A stretch of DNA of 64,000 nt, taken from NCBI RefSeq assembly GCF_013364275.1, contig NZ_CP054932.1, forward strand, positions 2,914,001 through 2,978,000, written 5' to 3'. The position numbers and the translations under genes were made by a program. The notes below the pieces were generated by a model that saw only the letters and a list, made by a program, of their open reading frames with translations, did no database searches and was not told where the DNA came from. The first letter of the stretch is position 1, and each line of letters begins with the position of its first letter. This stretch comes from Actinomadura sp. NAK00032. GTDB taxonomy: Bacteria; Actinomycetota; Actinomycetes; Streptosporangiales; Streptosporangiaceae. This document shows, piece by piece, positions 9,401 through 18,434 of the stretch.

Positions 9401-9443
9401 CGGCACGTGCCGCCCGCCCCGCCGGGTGGGCGACAATTGAGGG

Positions 9444-10367
9444 ATGACCAGTGTGGGAAACGGGGCGCCCGAGGGGCACCGGGCGGGGTTCGCGTGCTTC
9501 ATCGGGCGGCCGAACGTGGGCAAGTCGACCCTGATGAACGCCCTCGTCGGGACCAAGGTCGCGATCACCAGCAGCCGCCCGCAGACGACGCGGCGGGCCA
9601 TCCGGGGGATCGTGCACCGGCCGGACGCGCAGCTGGTCGTCGTCGACACGCCCGGCCTGCACAAGCCGCGGACGCTGCTCGGGGAGCGGCTGGACAGCCT
9701 CGTCCGGTCCACGCTGACCGAGGTGGACGCGATCGGGTTCTGCGTTCCCGCCGACCAGCCCGTCGGGCCCGGCGACAAGTACATCGCCCGCGAGCTGGCG
9801 GGCGTGAAGAAGACGCCCGTGGTGGCGATCGTCACGAAGACGGACCTGGCCTCGCCCGAGCAGGTCGCCGAGCAGCTCCTCGCGGTCGGCCGCCTCGGCG
9901 AGTTCGCCGACATCGTGCCGTGCTCGGCCGCGGACGGCTTCCAGGTCGGCCTCGTCGGCGACCTGCTGATCTCCCACCTGCCGGAGGGCATGCCGCTCTA
10001 CCCGGAGGGCGACCTCACCGACGAGCCCGAGCAGGTTCTGATCAGCGAGCTGATCCGGGAGGCGGCGCTGGAGGGCGTCCGCGACGAGCTGCCCCACTCG
10101 ATCGCCGTGGTGGTGGACGAGATGGCGCCGCGCGAGGGCCGCGCCGACCTCGTCGACGTCTACGCGCACCTGTACGTCGAGCGGTCCAGCCAGAAGGGCA
10201 TCATCATCGGCCACAAGGGCGCCCGGCTCCGCGAGGTCGGCGCGGCGGCGCGCCGGCAGATCGAGGCGCTGCTCGGCACCAAGGTCTTCCTCGACCTGCG
10301 CGTCAGCGTCCTGAAGGACTGGCAGCGCGACCCCAAGCAGCTCCGCAGGCTGGGCTTCTACGACTGA
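9444..10367 (+). CDS. era: GTPase Era
   Basis: A 307-residue ribosome-assembly GTPase that binds the 3' end of 16S rRNA. G1 is GRPNVGKST at residues 21-29, G3 is DTPGLH and G4 is TKTD. A C-terminal KH domain includes IIGHKGARLREVG. Length is normal. The start at ATG 9444 follows a short AT-rich stretch (GACAATTGAGGG). It ends with a 10-base tail-to-tail overlap with the next, minus-strand gene (10358-10367). It belongs functionally to the phoH-ybeY group upstream, although the MMPL and AfsR-like genes now separate them. Confidence 0.96.
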   Translation: MTSVGNGAPEGHRAGFACFIGRPNVGKSTLMNALVGTKVAITSSRPQTTRRAIRGIVHRPDAQLVVVDTPGLHKPRTLLGERLDSLVRSTLTEVDAIGFCVPADQPVGPGDKYIARELAGVKKTPVVAIVTKTDLASPEQVAEQLLAVGRLGEFADIVPCSAADGFQVGLVGDLLISHLPEGMPLYPEGDLTDEPEQVLISELIREAALEGVRDELPHSIAVVVDEMAPREGRADLVDVYAHLYVERSSQKGIIIGHKGARLREVGAAARRQIEALLGTKVFLDLRVSVLKDWQRDPKQLRRLGFYD

Positions 10368-11149
10368 TCTTTTTGGGGGCCGGGCTCGGGGGCTTGCTCG
10401 GGCGCGTCGTGGTGGCGGCCCCAGGCCTGGTCCTCGTCGGGCCAGGCGGCGCCCTCGCCCGGCTGGTCGGGGTAGGCGCCCGGCTGGTCGGGGTAGGCGA
10501 ACTGCGGCTGGTACTGCTCCTGCGGCTGGTACCGGTAGTCGTACGCGTCCGCGTTCTGGGAGCGCGCCACGCGCGCGCCGATGGGGCGGGCGAGGCTGAA
10601 GCCGACCACGAACAGGGACGCCACGACCGCGAGGTACCAGCCGTAGCGGACGGTGATCTGGTAGCCGAGGTCCAGGCCGGTCTCGGGGAGGTCGTCGCGG
10701 ACGTCCCCGAGCCGCAGCACGAAGATGCCGCACACCAGCAGGGCGAGCGTGCCGGGGACGGCGGCGAGCCCGCCGATCCGCGCGTCCCGGCCGATCAGGT
10801 CCCAGCAGGCGAGCGCGATCGCGATGACCGCCAGCACCGGGACGGCGAGGACCATGTCGTCGGCGTCGATGCCGGCCACGCTGCCGAGGTCGCGGCTGAG
10901 CGTGCGGCCGAACAGCTCGACGGCGACCGCGGCGTGCGCCCACGGCAGGAACGCCGACACCAGCAGCGCCGACGCGGCGGCGATCAGGGCGATGATCCAC
11001 AGGGCGCCGCCGCGCGCCGTGGCGGGCTCCGGGGCGCCGTACGCGTCCGGGGCGGGCTCGCCCGCGGGCGGCGGGTAGCCGTCGACGGGCGGCAGGAAGG
11101 ACGGGCGCGGCTGCGAGCGGCCCGCGTCGGAACCCAGGTCACCGGTCAT
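10358..11149 (-). CDS. Proline-rich four-helix membrane protein, function unknown
   Basis: A 263-residue protein with no recognised family. Residues 1-45 are proline-rich and probably cytosolic. About four hydrophobic helices lie between residues 49 and 205 (for example ALWIIALIAAASALLV, MVLAVPVLAVIAIALACW). The cytosolic C-terminus is rich in Pro, Gln and acidic residues and contains a duplicated YPDQPG/A unit. Similar low-complexity-tailed four-helix proteins are common in actinomycetes. The stop codon overlaps the end of era. ATG 11149 is the most upstream start; no strong ribosome site was seen. Confidence 0.8.
   Translation of the reverse strand: MTGDLGSDAGRSQPRPSFLPPVDGYPPPAGEPAPDAYGAPEPATARGGALWIIALIAAASALLVSAFLPWAHAAVAVELFGRTLSRDLGSVAGIDADDMVLAVPVLAVIAIALACWDLIGRDARIGGLAAVPGTLALLVCGIFVLRLGDVRDDLPETGLDLGYQITVRYGWYLAVVASLFVVGFSLARPIGARVARSQNADAYDYRYQPQEQYQPQFAYPDQPGAYPDQPGEGAAWPDEDQAWGRHHDAPEQAPEPGPQKDQS
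10458..10499. repeat. 21-bp tandem duplication inside a CDS
   Basis: Two identical 21-bp units (10458-10478 and 10479-10499) lie in the C-terminal coding region of the minus-strand membrane protein. They encode the repeated seven-residue stretch containing YPDQPG. This is a simple in-frame duplication in a disordered tail. Confidence 0.85.
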
Positions 11150-11249
11150 GGACCCAGCGTAAGGGCAGGGGCCGCCTGGACCGGGACGGCCACGGCGGCG
11201 GCGCCGGGTCGGTACTTTGGACGGAGTCCGTTATGGGAGGAGATCCCCG

Positions 11250-11861
11250 GTGTTGCTCGTTTTCGGGCTGACGGCGGTGTTCCGTACCGTCAGCGAGGGG
11301 ACGTTCCACTGCCCGCAGTGCGGCGGTGACCGCGCCTACCGCAGGCGCGCCGGGCGCCGCTGGCTCTCGGTGTTCTTCGTCCCGACGGTGCCGCTGTGGC
11401 GGCTGTCCCACACGGTTGAGTGCCGCACCTGCAAGGGCCGGTTCCCGGTCATGGCGCTGCGCACGCCGACGGCGCGGCAGCTGGGGGAGACCCTGGCCGC
11501 GGGCATGCGGGCGGCCGCCGCGCTGGTGCTGCGGGCCGGCGACCCGTCCGCCCCCGCGGCCCGCGCCCGCGCGATCGCCACCGTCACCGGGTACGGCGAG
11601 CCCGACTACGACACCGCCGCCGTCGACGCCGACCTCGCGCTGCGCCGCACGTTCCTGCAGCGGGAGGTCGTGCACGCCGGCGCCCAGCTCGCGGTGGAGG
11701 CCAAGGAGTGGTTCCTCGCGCAGGCCGTCCGGATCGGGCTGGCGGACGGGCCGCTCGGCGACGGCGAGCGGCAGGCCCTGCACGGCATCGCCGACCTGCT
11801 CGGCATGTCCCCCGCGTACGCGCTGGGCGTGATCGTGACCACCGAGGGGGCGGCGCGCTGA
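11250..11861 (+). CDS. Zinc-ribbon protein with TerB-like helical domain
   Basis: A 203-residue protein. The N-terminal ~65 residues form a zinc ribbon with ligands C21/C24 (CPQC) and C58/C61 (CRTC), with a hydrophobic stretch between the pairs (LSVFFVPTVPLW). The C-terminal ~110 residues look like a TerB-type helical bundle (KEWFLAQAVRIGLADGPLGDGERQAL, then GMSP). GTG 11250 is chosen over an upstream ATG because GGGAGGAGA sits 6 bases before it. TACTTT at 11213 may be the -10. It is followed after one base by a dimethylargininase gene, so the two are probably co-transcribed. The function is unknown; TerB domains suggest a membrane or stress role. Confidence 0.75.
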   Translation: MLLVFGLTAVFRTVSEGTFHCPQCGGDRAYRRRAGRRWLSVFFVPTVPLWRLSHTVECRTCKGRFPVMALRTPTARQLGETLAAGMRAAAALVLRAGDPSAPAARARAIATVTGYGEPDYDTAAVDADLALRRTFLQREVVHAGAQLAVEAKEWFLAQAVRIGLADGPLGDGERQALHGIADLLGMSPAYALGVIVTTEGAAR

Positions 11862-11862
11862 C

Positions 11863-12621
11863 ATGGCCCCCGCCGGAAGGGCGCTGGTCCGGGCTCCCGG
11901 GCCGCGGGTCGCCGAGGGCATCGTCACCCATGCCGCCCGCCGCCCGGTGGACACCGCGCTCGCGGCGCGCCAGCACGCGGCCTACGTCGCGGCGCTGCGG
12001 TCGGCCGGCTGGTCGGTGCGGGCCGTGCCGCCCGCCGACGACCAGCCCGACGCCGTGTTCGTCGAGGACGCCCTGGTCGTCGCCGGCGACCTGGCGATCG
12101 TGTGCCGGTCGGGCGCGGAGCGCCGCCGGGGCGAGCTCGCGGGCGCCGAGCGGGCGGCGCGCGAGCTGGGCCTGCGGATCGAGCGGATCGAGCCGCCGGG
12201 CACCCTGGACGGCGGCGACGTGCTGAGCGTCGGCGGCACCGTCTACGTGGGCCGCGGCTCCCGCACCAACGAGGAGGGCATCTGCGCGCTGGCGCGGCTG
12301 CTGGGCGGGCGGCGGGTCGTGCCGGTGGACACCCGCGGCTGCCTGCACCTGAAGTCGGCGATGACCGCGCTGCCGGACGGCGGCCTGATCGGCCGGCCGG
12401 AGCTGGTGGACACCTCGGCGCTGCCGAGCCTGCGCGTCGCGCCCGAGCCGGCGGGCGCCCACGTGGTGCGGCTCGGGCCCGACCACGTCCTGATGGCGGC
12501 CTCGGCGCCGCGCACGGCGGCGCAGCTGGCGGCGGACGGGCTGCGCGTCACCCGGGTGGACATCAGCGAGTTCGAGGCCCTCGACGGCTGTGTGACCTGC
12601 CTGTCCGTGCTCGTCCCCTGA
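11863..12621 (+). CDS. ddaH: Dimethylargininase (dimethylarginine dimethylaminohydrolase)
   Basis: A 252-residue enzyme of the amidinotransferase/DDAH fold that converts N-methylated arginines to citrulline and methylamines. Visible signatures are the substrate-acid segment PDAVFVEDA near 62-70, LDGGDV at 115-120, His162 (LHLKSA) and the nucleophile Cys246 in VTCLSV near the C-terminus. Length matches the bacterial family. ATG 11863 begins one base after the upstream stop codon, so translation is coupled to the zinc-ribbon/TerB gene. A close relative, arginine deiminase, is longer and carries different motifs. Confidence 0.9.
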   Translation: MAPAGRALVRAPGPRVAEGIVTHAARRPVDTALAARQHAAYVAALRSAGWSVRAVPPADDQPDAVFVEDALVVAGDLAIVCRSGAERRRGELAGAERAARELGLRIERIEPPGTLDGGDVLSVGGTVYVGRGSRTNEEGICALARLLGGRRVVPVDTRGCLHLKSAMTALPDGGLIGRPELVDTSALPSLRVAPEPAGAHVVRLGPDHVLMAASAPRTAAQLAADGLRVTRVDISEFEALDGCVTCLSVLVP

Positions 12622-12730
12622 CCGTCCGGCGGGAATGCCCCGCGCGCCGGGCGGCGTTGCGATGAGACGGAGGAGGCCGCTGTTGTCTCAACATGCGGAC
12701 CTGGGTTTCCGCAACCCGGATGGCATCTGT

Positions 12731-12736
12731 TAACTT
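12731..12736 (+). promoter_or_regulatory. -10 element of the leuL-leuA transcript
   Basis: TAACTT lies 7 bases before the GTG of the leucine leader peptide, so the leader is probably translated from a leaderless transcript. The surrounding 12690-12740 stretch is more AT-rich than the neighbourhood. Confidence 0.55.
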
Positions 12737-12743
12737 GGCGAGC

Positions 12744-12772
12744 GTGTTGCGTGAGCTGCTCCTCCTTAGCGG

Positions 12773-12791
<19 letters not shown>
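12744..12791 (+). CDS. leuL: leuA leader peptide
   Basis: A 15-codon ORF starting GTG 12744 and ending TAA 12789-12791, read as MLRELLLLSGRSGGL. Six of 15 codons are leucine, including four in a row (CTG CTC CTC CTT). It lies directly upstream of leuA and is followed by nested hairpins, the layout of ribosome-mediated attenuation. Leader peptides of this kind before leuA are known in actinobacteria. It is too short for ordinary ORF calling. Confidence 0.85.
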
Positions 12792-14579
<1,788 letters not shown>

Positions 14580-14743
14580 GCGGCGACGTGCTCGGCTACG
14601 AGCGCCCCGCCCGGCTGCGGGGCGAGCGGGCCCGGCTGGTCGGACGCTCCTGCGGCAGCAGGCGTCCGGGGCAAGATCAAGCTGCAGCAAGACGCGGCCA
14701 ATACCACGACCTACGCCATCGACCGCGACTGAGCACGCGGACC

Positions 14744-14779
14744 GGGACCCGCGGGTGTTGGGAGGCACCCGCGGGCCCC
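14744..14779. terminator. Bidirectional hairpin between leuA and the emfourin gene
   Basis: A perfect 10-bp stem CCCGCGGGTG (14748-14757) / CACCCGCGGG (14766-14775) with an 8-base loop is extended by GGG/CCC outside one mismatch. It lies between convergent genes and can serve both. Confidence 0.7.
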
Positions 14780-14785
14780 GCCGGG

Positions 14786-15040
14786 TCAGCGGGCGCGGCC
14801 GAGGACGTGGTGGACCAGTTCGCGCAGGGGGCCGTGCAGCTGGGCCTCACCGACGGTGGTGCGGTCGCCGTCGATGTCGATCTCGTACAGGAACTGGTCG
14901 GGGATCCGGCCCGGCGGCGGCACCGCGGTGAGGTCCACCCGGTGGACGAGCCTCATCAGCATGGGGTCGCTGGCGCTGTCGGACTCGGCGCGCCGCTCGA
15001 TCCCCGCGAACCCTCCGCTGCGGACGACTGTCACTTTCAA
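14786..15040 (-). CDS. Emfourin-type protealysin inhibitor
   Basis: An 84-residue protein with features of emfourin, the small inhibitor of protealysin-like M4 metalloproteases: an N-terminal beta strand followed by RSGGFAGI (residues 7-14), then PDQFLYEIDIDG in the second half. No signal peptide, consistent with a cytosolic partner. It begins 4 bases after the stop of the protealysin-like gene, so protease and inhibitor are made together. The start is TTG 15040; GTG 15034 is an alternative. Family assignment is from motif recall and gene pairing. Confidence 0.8.
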   Translation of the reverse strand: MKVTVVRSGGFAGIERRAESDSASDPMLMRLVHRVDLTAVPPPGRIPDQFLYEIDIDGDRTTVGEAQLHGPLRELVHHVLGRAR

Positions 15041-15044
15041 TGCG

Positions 15045-16085
15045 CTATCCGTTCGCCTCCATGGAGACTCCTACCCCGGTCCAGGCGCGGTTCACCGCCT
15101 TCGCCTCGGCGGAGCCGGCACCGAACAGCCGGTTCGCGGTCGCGGCGGTCGCGGCGGCGAAACCGGCGAAGTCGACGTCCGCGGCCAGGGTGCCCCCGGT
15201 GAGCGTGTCGTACCAGACGCGGCCGGCCTTCTCCCAGGCGTTGCCGCCCAGCGCGGTCGCCGCCAGGTAGAACGCGTGGTTGGGAATGCCCGAGTTGATG
15301 TGGACGCCGCCGTTGTCGCGGTAGGTCTCCACGTAGTGGTCCATGTGGGCGGGCTGCGGGTCCTTGCCGAGGCGGGGGTCGTCGTAGGCGGTGCCCGGCT
15401 CCTTCATCGAGCGCAGCGCGACGCCGTTGACGCCCTCGGCGAGCAGGCCCTGCCCGATGAGCCAGTCGGCCCGGTCGGCGGTCTGCCCGAGATGCCACTG
15501 CTTGATGAGCGATCCGAACACGTCCGACATGGACTCGTTGAGGGCGCCGGCCTGGCCGTAGTACTCCAGGTTGGCGGTGTACTGGGTGATCCCGTGGGTG
15601 AGCTCGTGCCCGGTGACGTCGAGGGGGCCGGTGAAGCCGGTGAACAGGACGCCGTCGCCGTCCCCGTACACCATCTGCTCGCCGTTCCAGAAGGCGTTGT
15701 CGTAGTCGTCGCCGTAGTGGACGGTCGAGACCATCCGCAGGCCGGCGCCGTCGATCGAGTTGCGCCGGTACGCGGCCTCGAAGAAGTCGAACGTCGCGCC
15801 GAGCCAGTCGTAGGCCTGGTCGGCGGCCTGGTCGCCGGTGGCGGGGCCGCCCTCGGAGCGGACGGTGCGGCCCGGCAGCTCCTCGCGGTGGCCCGCGTCG
15901 CCGATGGTCCGGTCGGGGACGAAGTCCTCGGACGGGTCGGGGGCGCCGGCCGCGGTCAGCTTGCGCTCGGCGAACTGCGCGGACGTGAGCGCCAGCGTAC
16001 GGCGGGCGCGGGCGCGGAGGGCCGGATCGTCGGCGTCGCGGGCGATGCGCTCCAGCATGTGCGGTGGCACGATGTGGCATCTCAT
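15045..16085 (-). CDS. Protealysin-like M4 metallopeptidase
   Basis: A 346-residue thermolysin-fold zinc protease. Zinc ligands are His160 and His164 (HELTH) and Glu184 (NESMSD). The catalytic His lies in the later VHINSGIPNHAFY segment. There is no signal peptide, and the short propeptide with a conserved PP motif (IVPPHMLERIA, residues 5-15) is typical of the protealysin subgroup, whose members are not exported by Sec. ATG 16085 is chosen because the family N-terminus starts here; the frame is open to 16157, but the added 24 residues look non-coding. It is followed directly by its likely inhibitor. Members act in bacterial competition or host interaction; the role here is unknown. Confidence 0.9.
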   Translation of the reverse strand: MRCHIVPPHMLERIARDADDPALRARARRTLALTSAQFAERKLTAAGAPDPSEDFVPDRTIGDAGHREELPGRTVRSEGGPATGDQAADQAYDWLGATFDFFEAAYRRNSIDGAGLRMVSTVHYGDDYDNAFWNGEQMVYGDGDGVLFTGFTGPLDVTGHELTHGITQYTANLEYYGQAGALNESMSDVFGSLIKQWHLGQTADRADWLIGQGLLAEGVNGVALRSMKEPGTAYDDPRLGKDPQPAHMDHYVETYRDNGGVHINSGIPNHAFYLAATALGGNAWEKAGRVWYDTLTGGTLAADVDFAGFAAATAATANRLFGAGSAEAKAVNRAWTGVGVSMEANG

Positions 16086-16091
16086 GCCACA
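16073..16091. promoter_or_regulatory. Palindrome centred on the protealysin start codon
   Basis: TGTGGCAT (16073-16080) and ATGCCACA (16084-16091) form perfect 8-bp arms with a 3-base centre. The minus-strand ATG start is 16085-16083, at the middle. It could be a repressor site or an mRNA hairpin hiding the start codon. Confidence 0.5.
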
Positions 16092-16270
16092 ACGCTGCCA
16101 GCTCGGGGTGGTTCGAGCCATAACTTTCGACAGGACGTCACGGCCGAATCCGGTCACGGTATGTGATTGTTATGAAGCGCAGCGGTACCGTCCGGGCGCC
16201 TTGTGAAGATCCTGGGGAGATGTCCGCCCGCCGCGCCGAGGCATCGCGCGGCGTGCGTCAGAATGAACGG

Positions 16271-17056
16271 GTGACCCTCTACCGCGACGAAGGCATCGTC
16301 CTGCGCACCCAGAAGCTGGGCGAGGCCGATCGCATCGTGACGGTGCTGACCCGGCGGACCGGCCGGATCCGCGCCGCGGCGAAGGGGGTCCGCAAGACCA
16401 AGTCCCGGTTCGGCGCGCGGCTGGAGCCGTTCACGCACGTGGACCTCCAGTTGTACGAGCGGCGCTCCCTCGACCTCATCACGCAGGCCGAGACGCTGCG
16501 CCCGTACGGGGAGGCGCTCGTCGCCGACTACCCCCGCTACACGGCGGGGACGGCGATGCTGGAGACGGCGGAGAAGCTGGCCGGCGACGAGGGGGAGCCC
16601 GCGCTGCGGCAGTTCCTGCTCCTGGTCGGCGGGCTGCGCACCCTCGCCGAGCGCGCCCACGACCCGAGGCTCGTCCTGGACGCGTTCCTGCTGCGCTCGC
16701 TGTCGGTCGCCGGATGGGCGCCCGCGCTGGACGAGTGCTGCCGCTGCGGCACCCGCGGCGGGCTGCGCGGGTTCGCCATCGCGGCGGGCGGCGCGATCTG
16801 CGCGAACTGCCGGCAGCCGGGCGCCGCGACCCCGGCGCCGCCGACGTTCGCGCTGATGCTGGCGCTGCTGCGCGGCGACTGGGAGTACGCCGACGCCAGC
16901 GAGCAGCGGCACCGGGCGGAGACCAGCGGCCTGGTGGCCGCCTACCTCCAGTGGCATCTGGAGCACGGGATCCGCTCGCTGCGCCACGTGGAGCGGGACG
17001 CGAACCCCCGCGCGCACGACGAGTCACACGACGACACCGACAGGGAGCGAGTTTGA
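16271..17056 (+). CDS. recO: DNA repair protein RecO
   Basis: A 261-residue recombination mediator that helps load RecA on SSB-coated DNA. The N-terminal OB-fold starts [22 protein letters not shown]-terminal zinc motif is visible (CCRCG, then ICANC), as in most actinobacterial and deinococcal RecO proteins. GTG 16271 is preferred over upstream in-frame codons because it begins the conserved N-terminus. A -10-like CAGAAT lies 7 bases before it. Its TGA overlaps the TTG start of uppS, giving a two-gene operon. Confidence 0.94.
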   Translation: MTLYRDEGIVLRTQKLGEADRIVTVLTRRTGRIRAAAKGVRKTKSRFGARLEPFTHVDLQLYERRSLDLITQAETLRPYGEALVADYPRYTAGTAMLETAEKLAGDEGEPALRQFLLLVGGLRTLAERAHDPRLVLDAFLLRSLSVAGWAPALDECCRCGTRGGLRGFAIAAGGAICANCRQPGAATPAPPTFALMLALLRGDWEYADASEQRHRAETSGLVAAYLQWHLEHGIRSLRHVERDANPRAHDESHDDTDRERV

Positions 17057-17853
17057 GCAGGTCCGTATCGCCGCCGGAGCCGCACCGCGATGGTGCGGTC
17101 CCGCCCGCGATCCCCGCGGAGCTGGTGCCGCGGCACGTCGCCATCGTGATGGACGGCAACGGCCGCTGGGCCAAGGAGCGCGGGCTGCCGCGCACCGAGG
17201 GGCACAAGCGCGGCGAGGACTCGCTCTTCGACGTCATCATGGGGGCGATCGAGCTGGGCGTCCCCTACCTGTCGGCCTACGCGTTCTCCACCGAGAACTG
17301 GAAGCGCTCGCCGGACGAGGTCCGCTTCCTGATGGGCTTCAACCGGGACGTGATCCGCCGCCGCCGCGACCAGCTCCACGCGATGGGCGTGCGGGTGCGG
17401 TGGGCGGGCCGGCGGCCGCGGCTGTGGCGCAGCGTCATCAGGGAGCTGGAGACGGCCGAGGAGATGACCCGCGGCAACGACGTCCTCACCCTGCAGTTCT
17501 GCGTGAACTACGGCGGCCGGGCCGAGATCGCGGACGCGGCGGCGGCGATCGCCCGCGACGTGCGGGCCGGCCGGCTCAACCCCGACAAGATCAACGAGAA
17601 GGTGTTCGCCCGCTACCTGGACGAGCCGGGCATCCCCGACGTCGACCTGTTCCTGCGTTCGTCGGGGGAGCAGCGCACGTCCAACTTCCTGCTCTGGCAG
17701 TCGGCGTACGCGGAGATGGTGTTCCTCGACACGCTGTGGCCGGACTTCGACCGCCGCCACCTGTGGCACGCGTGCCAGCTCTACGCCTCCCGCGACCGCC
17801 GGTACGGCGGCGCGGTCCCGAACATCGTGGAACCCGCCGCCGCGACCGGTTGA
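17053..17853 (+). CDS. uppS: Isoprenyl transferase (cis-polyprenyl diphosphate synthase)
   Basis: A 266-residue cis-prenyltransferase that makes the long-chain polyprenyl phosphate carrier for cell-wall synthesis. Motifs are [13 protein letters not shown] (with the catalytic Asp) near residue 33, EGHKRG, the STENW segment, and the [20 protein letters not shown] block. TTG 17053 overlaps the recO stop codon, with GGGAG 5-6 bases upstream; longer frames to 16714 overlap recO and are not used. Actinobacteria often have two such enzymes (short and long chain); the size fits the long-chain type. Chain length cannot be fixed from sequence alone. Confidence 0.94.
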   Translation: MSRSVSPPEPHRDGAVPPAIPAELVPRHVAIVMDGNGRWAKERGLPRTEGHKRGEDSLFDVIMGAIELGVPYLSAYAFSTENWKRSPDEVRFLMGFNRDVIRRRRDQLHAMGVRVRWAGRRPRLWRSVIRELETAEEMTRGNDVLTLQFCVNYGGRAEIADAAAAIARDVRAGRLNPDKINEKVFARYLDEPGIPDVDLFLRSSGEQRTSNFLLWQSAYAEMVFLDTLWPDFDRRHLWHACQLYASRDRRYGGAVPNIVEPAAATG

Positions 17854-17877
17854 CGCCCCGGGCGCCCGGCCGGCGCC

Positions 17878-18303
17878 TCAGGCGAGGGCGGCGTCCAGGG
17901 TGATCTCGGTGCCGGTGAGGGCCTTGCTGACCGGGCAGTTCTCCTTGGCGTTCTGCGCGGCCTTCTCGAAGTCGCCGGCGGAGAGCCCCGGCACGCTCGC
18001 CCGGACGGTCAGGTGGATGCCGGTGATGCCCTCGCCCGGCTGGAAGGTGACCTCGGCCTTGGTGTCCACCTTCTCCGGGGGCGTCCCGGCGCCCGCCAGG
18101 GCGTGCGAGAGCGCCATCGAGTAGCAGGTGGAGTGGGCGGCGGCGATGAGTTCCTCCGGGCTCGTCCGCCCGCTCGGCTCCTCGGCCCGCGACGCCCAGG
18201 TGACGTCGTAGGTGCCGAGCTTCGAGGAGTCCAGCGAGACGGTGCCCTGGCCCTCCAGGAGCGAGCCTTCCCAGTGCGCGTTTGCGGTACGTGTCGTAGC
18301 CAT
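17878..18303 (-). CDS. OsmC-family peroxiredoxin-like protein
   Basis: A 141-residue thiol peroxidase of the OsmC/Ohr superfamily that reduces organic hydroperoxides. The two redox cysteines are Cys60 (AAHSTCYSM) and Cys123 (ENCPVSKAL). The SPEELIAAAHSTC segment favours OsmC over Ohr. ATG 18303 is used; an in-frame ATG six codons upstream lacks support. The gene is monocistronic, converging on uppS with only 24 bases between stop codons. An inducing regulator is not evident nearby. Confidence 0.9.
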   Translation of the reverse strand: MATTRTANAHWEGSLLEGQGTVSLDSSKLGTYDVTWASRAEEPSGRTSPEELIAAAHSTCYSMALSHALAGAGTPPEKVDTKAEVTFQPGEGITGIHLTVRASVPGLSAGDFEKAAQNAKENCPVSKALTGTEITLDAALA

Positions 18304-18384
18304 GCCCCGATTCTCCACCATGGCCCCCGCCGGCGGATCATCAACCCGGGAATGCCCGTGCCCGTGTCGGCGCGGACCGGGGGA

Positions 18385-18414
18385 GAGCCCCGTGCCCGGG
18401 CGGGCACGGGGCTC
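18385..18414. terminator. Strong hairpin after the secreted M4 protease
   Basis: Two perfect 14-base complementary arms, 18385-18398 (GAGCCCCGTGCCCG) and 18401-18414, lie 20 bases downstream of the minus-strand M4 protease stop and upstream of osmC. The innermost pairs would open to form the loop. No U-tract. Confidence 0.65.
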
Positions 18415-18434
18415 CCGTCCCCGGAACGGGGGTC

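Noticed and set aside
5804..9991. A 1395-codon open frame on the minus strand opposite the AfsR-like gene
   Set aside because: It is the complement of a very GC-rich gene on the other strand; the translation is Arg/Gly/Gln-rich low complexity without domains. Such shadows occur opposite most long genes here.
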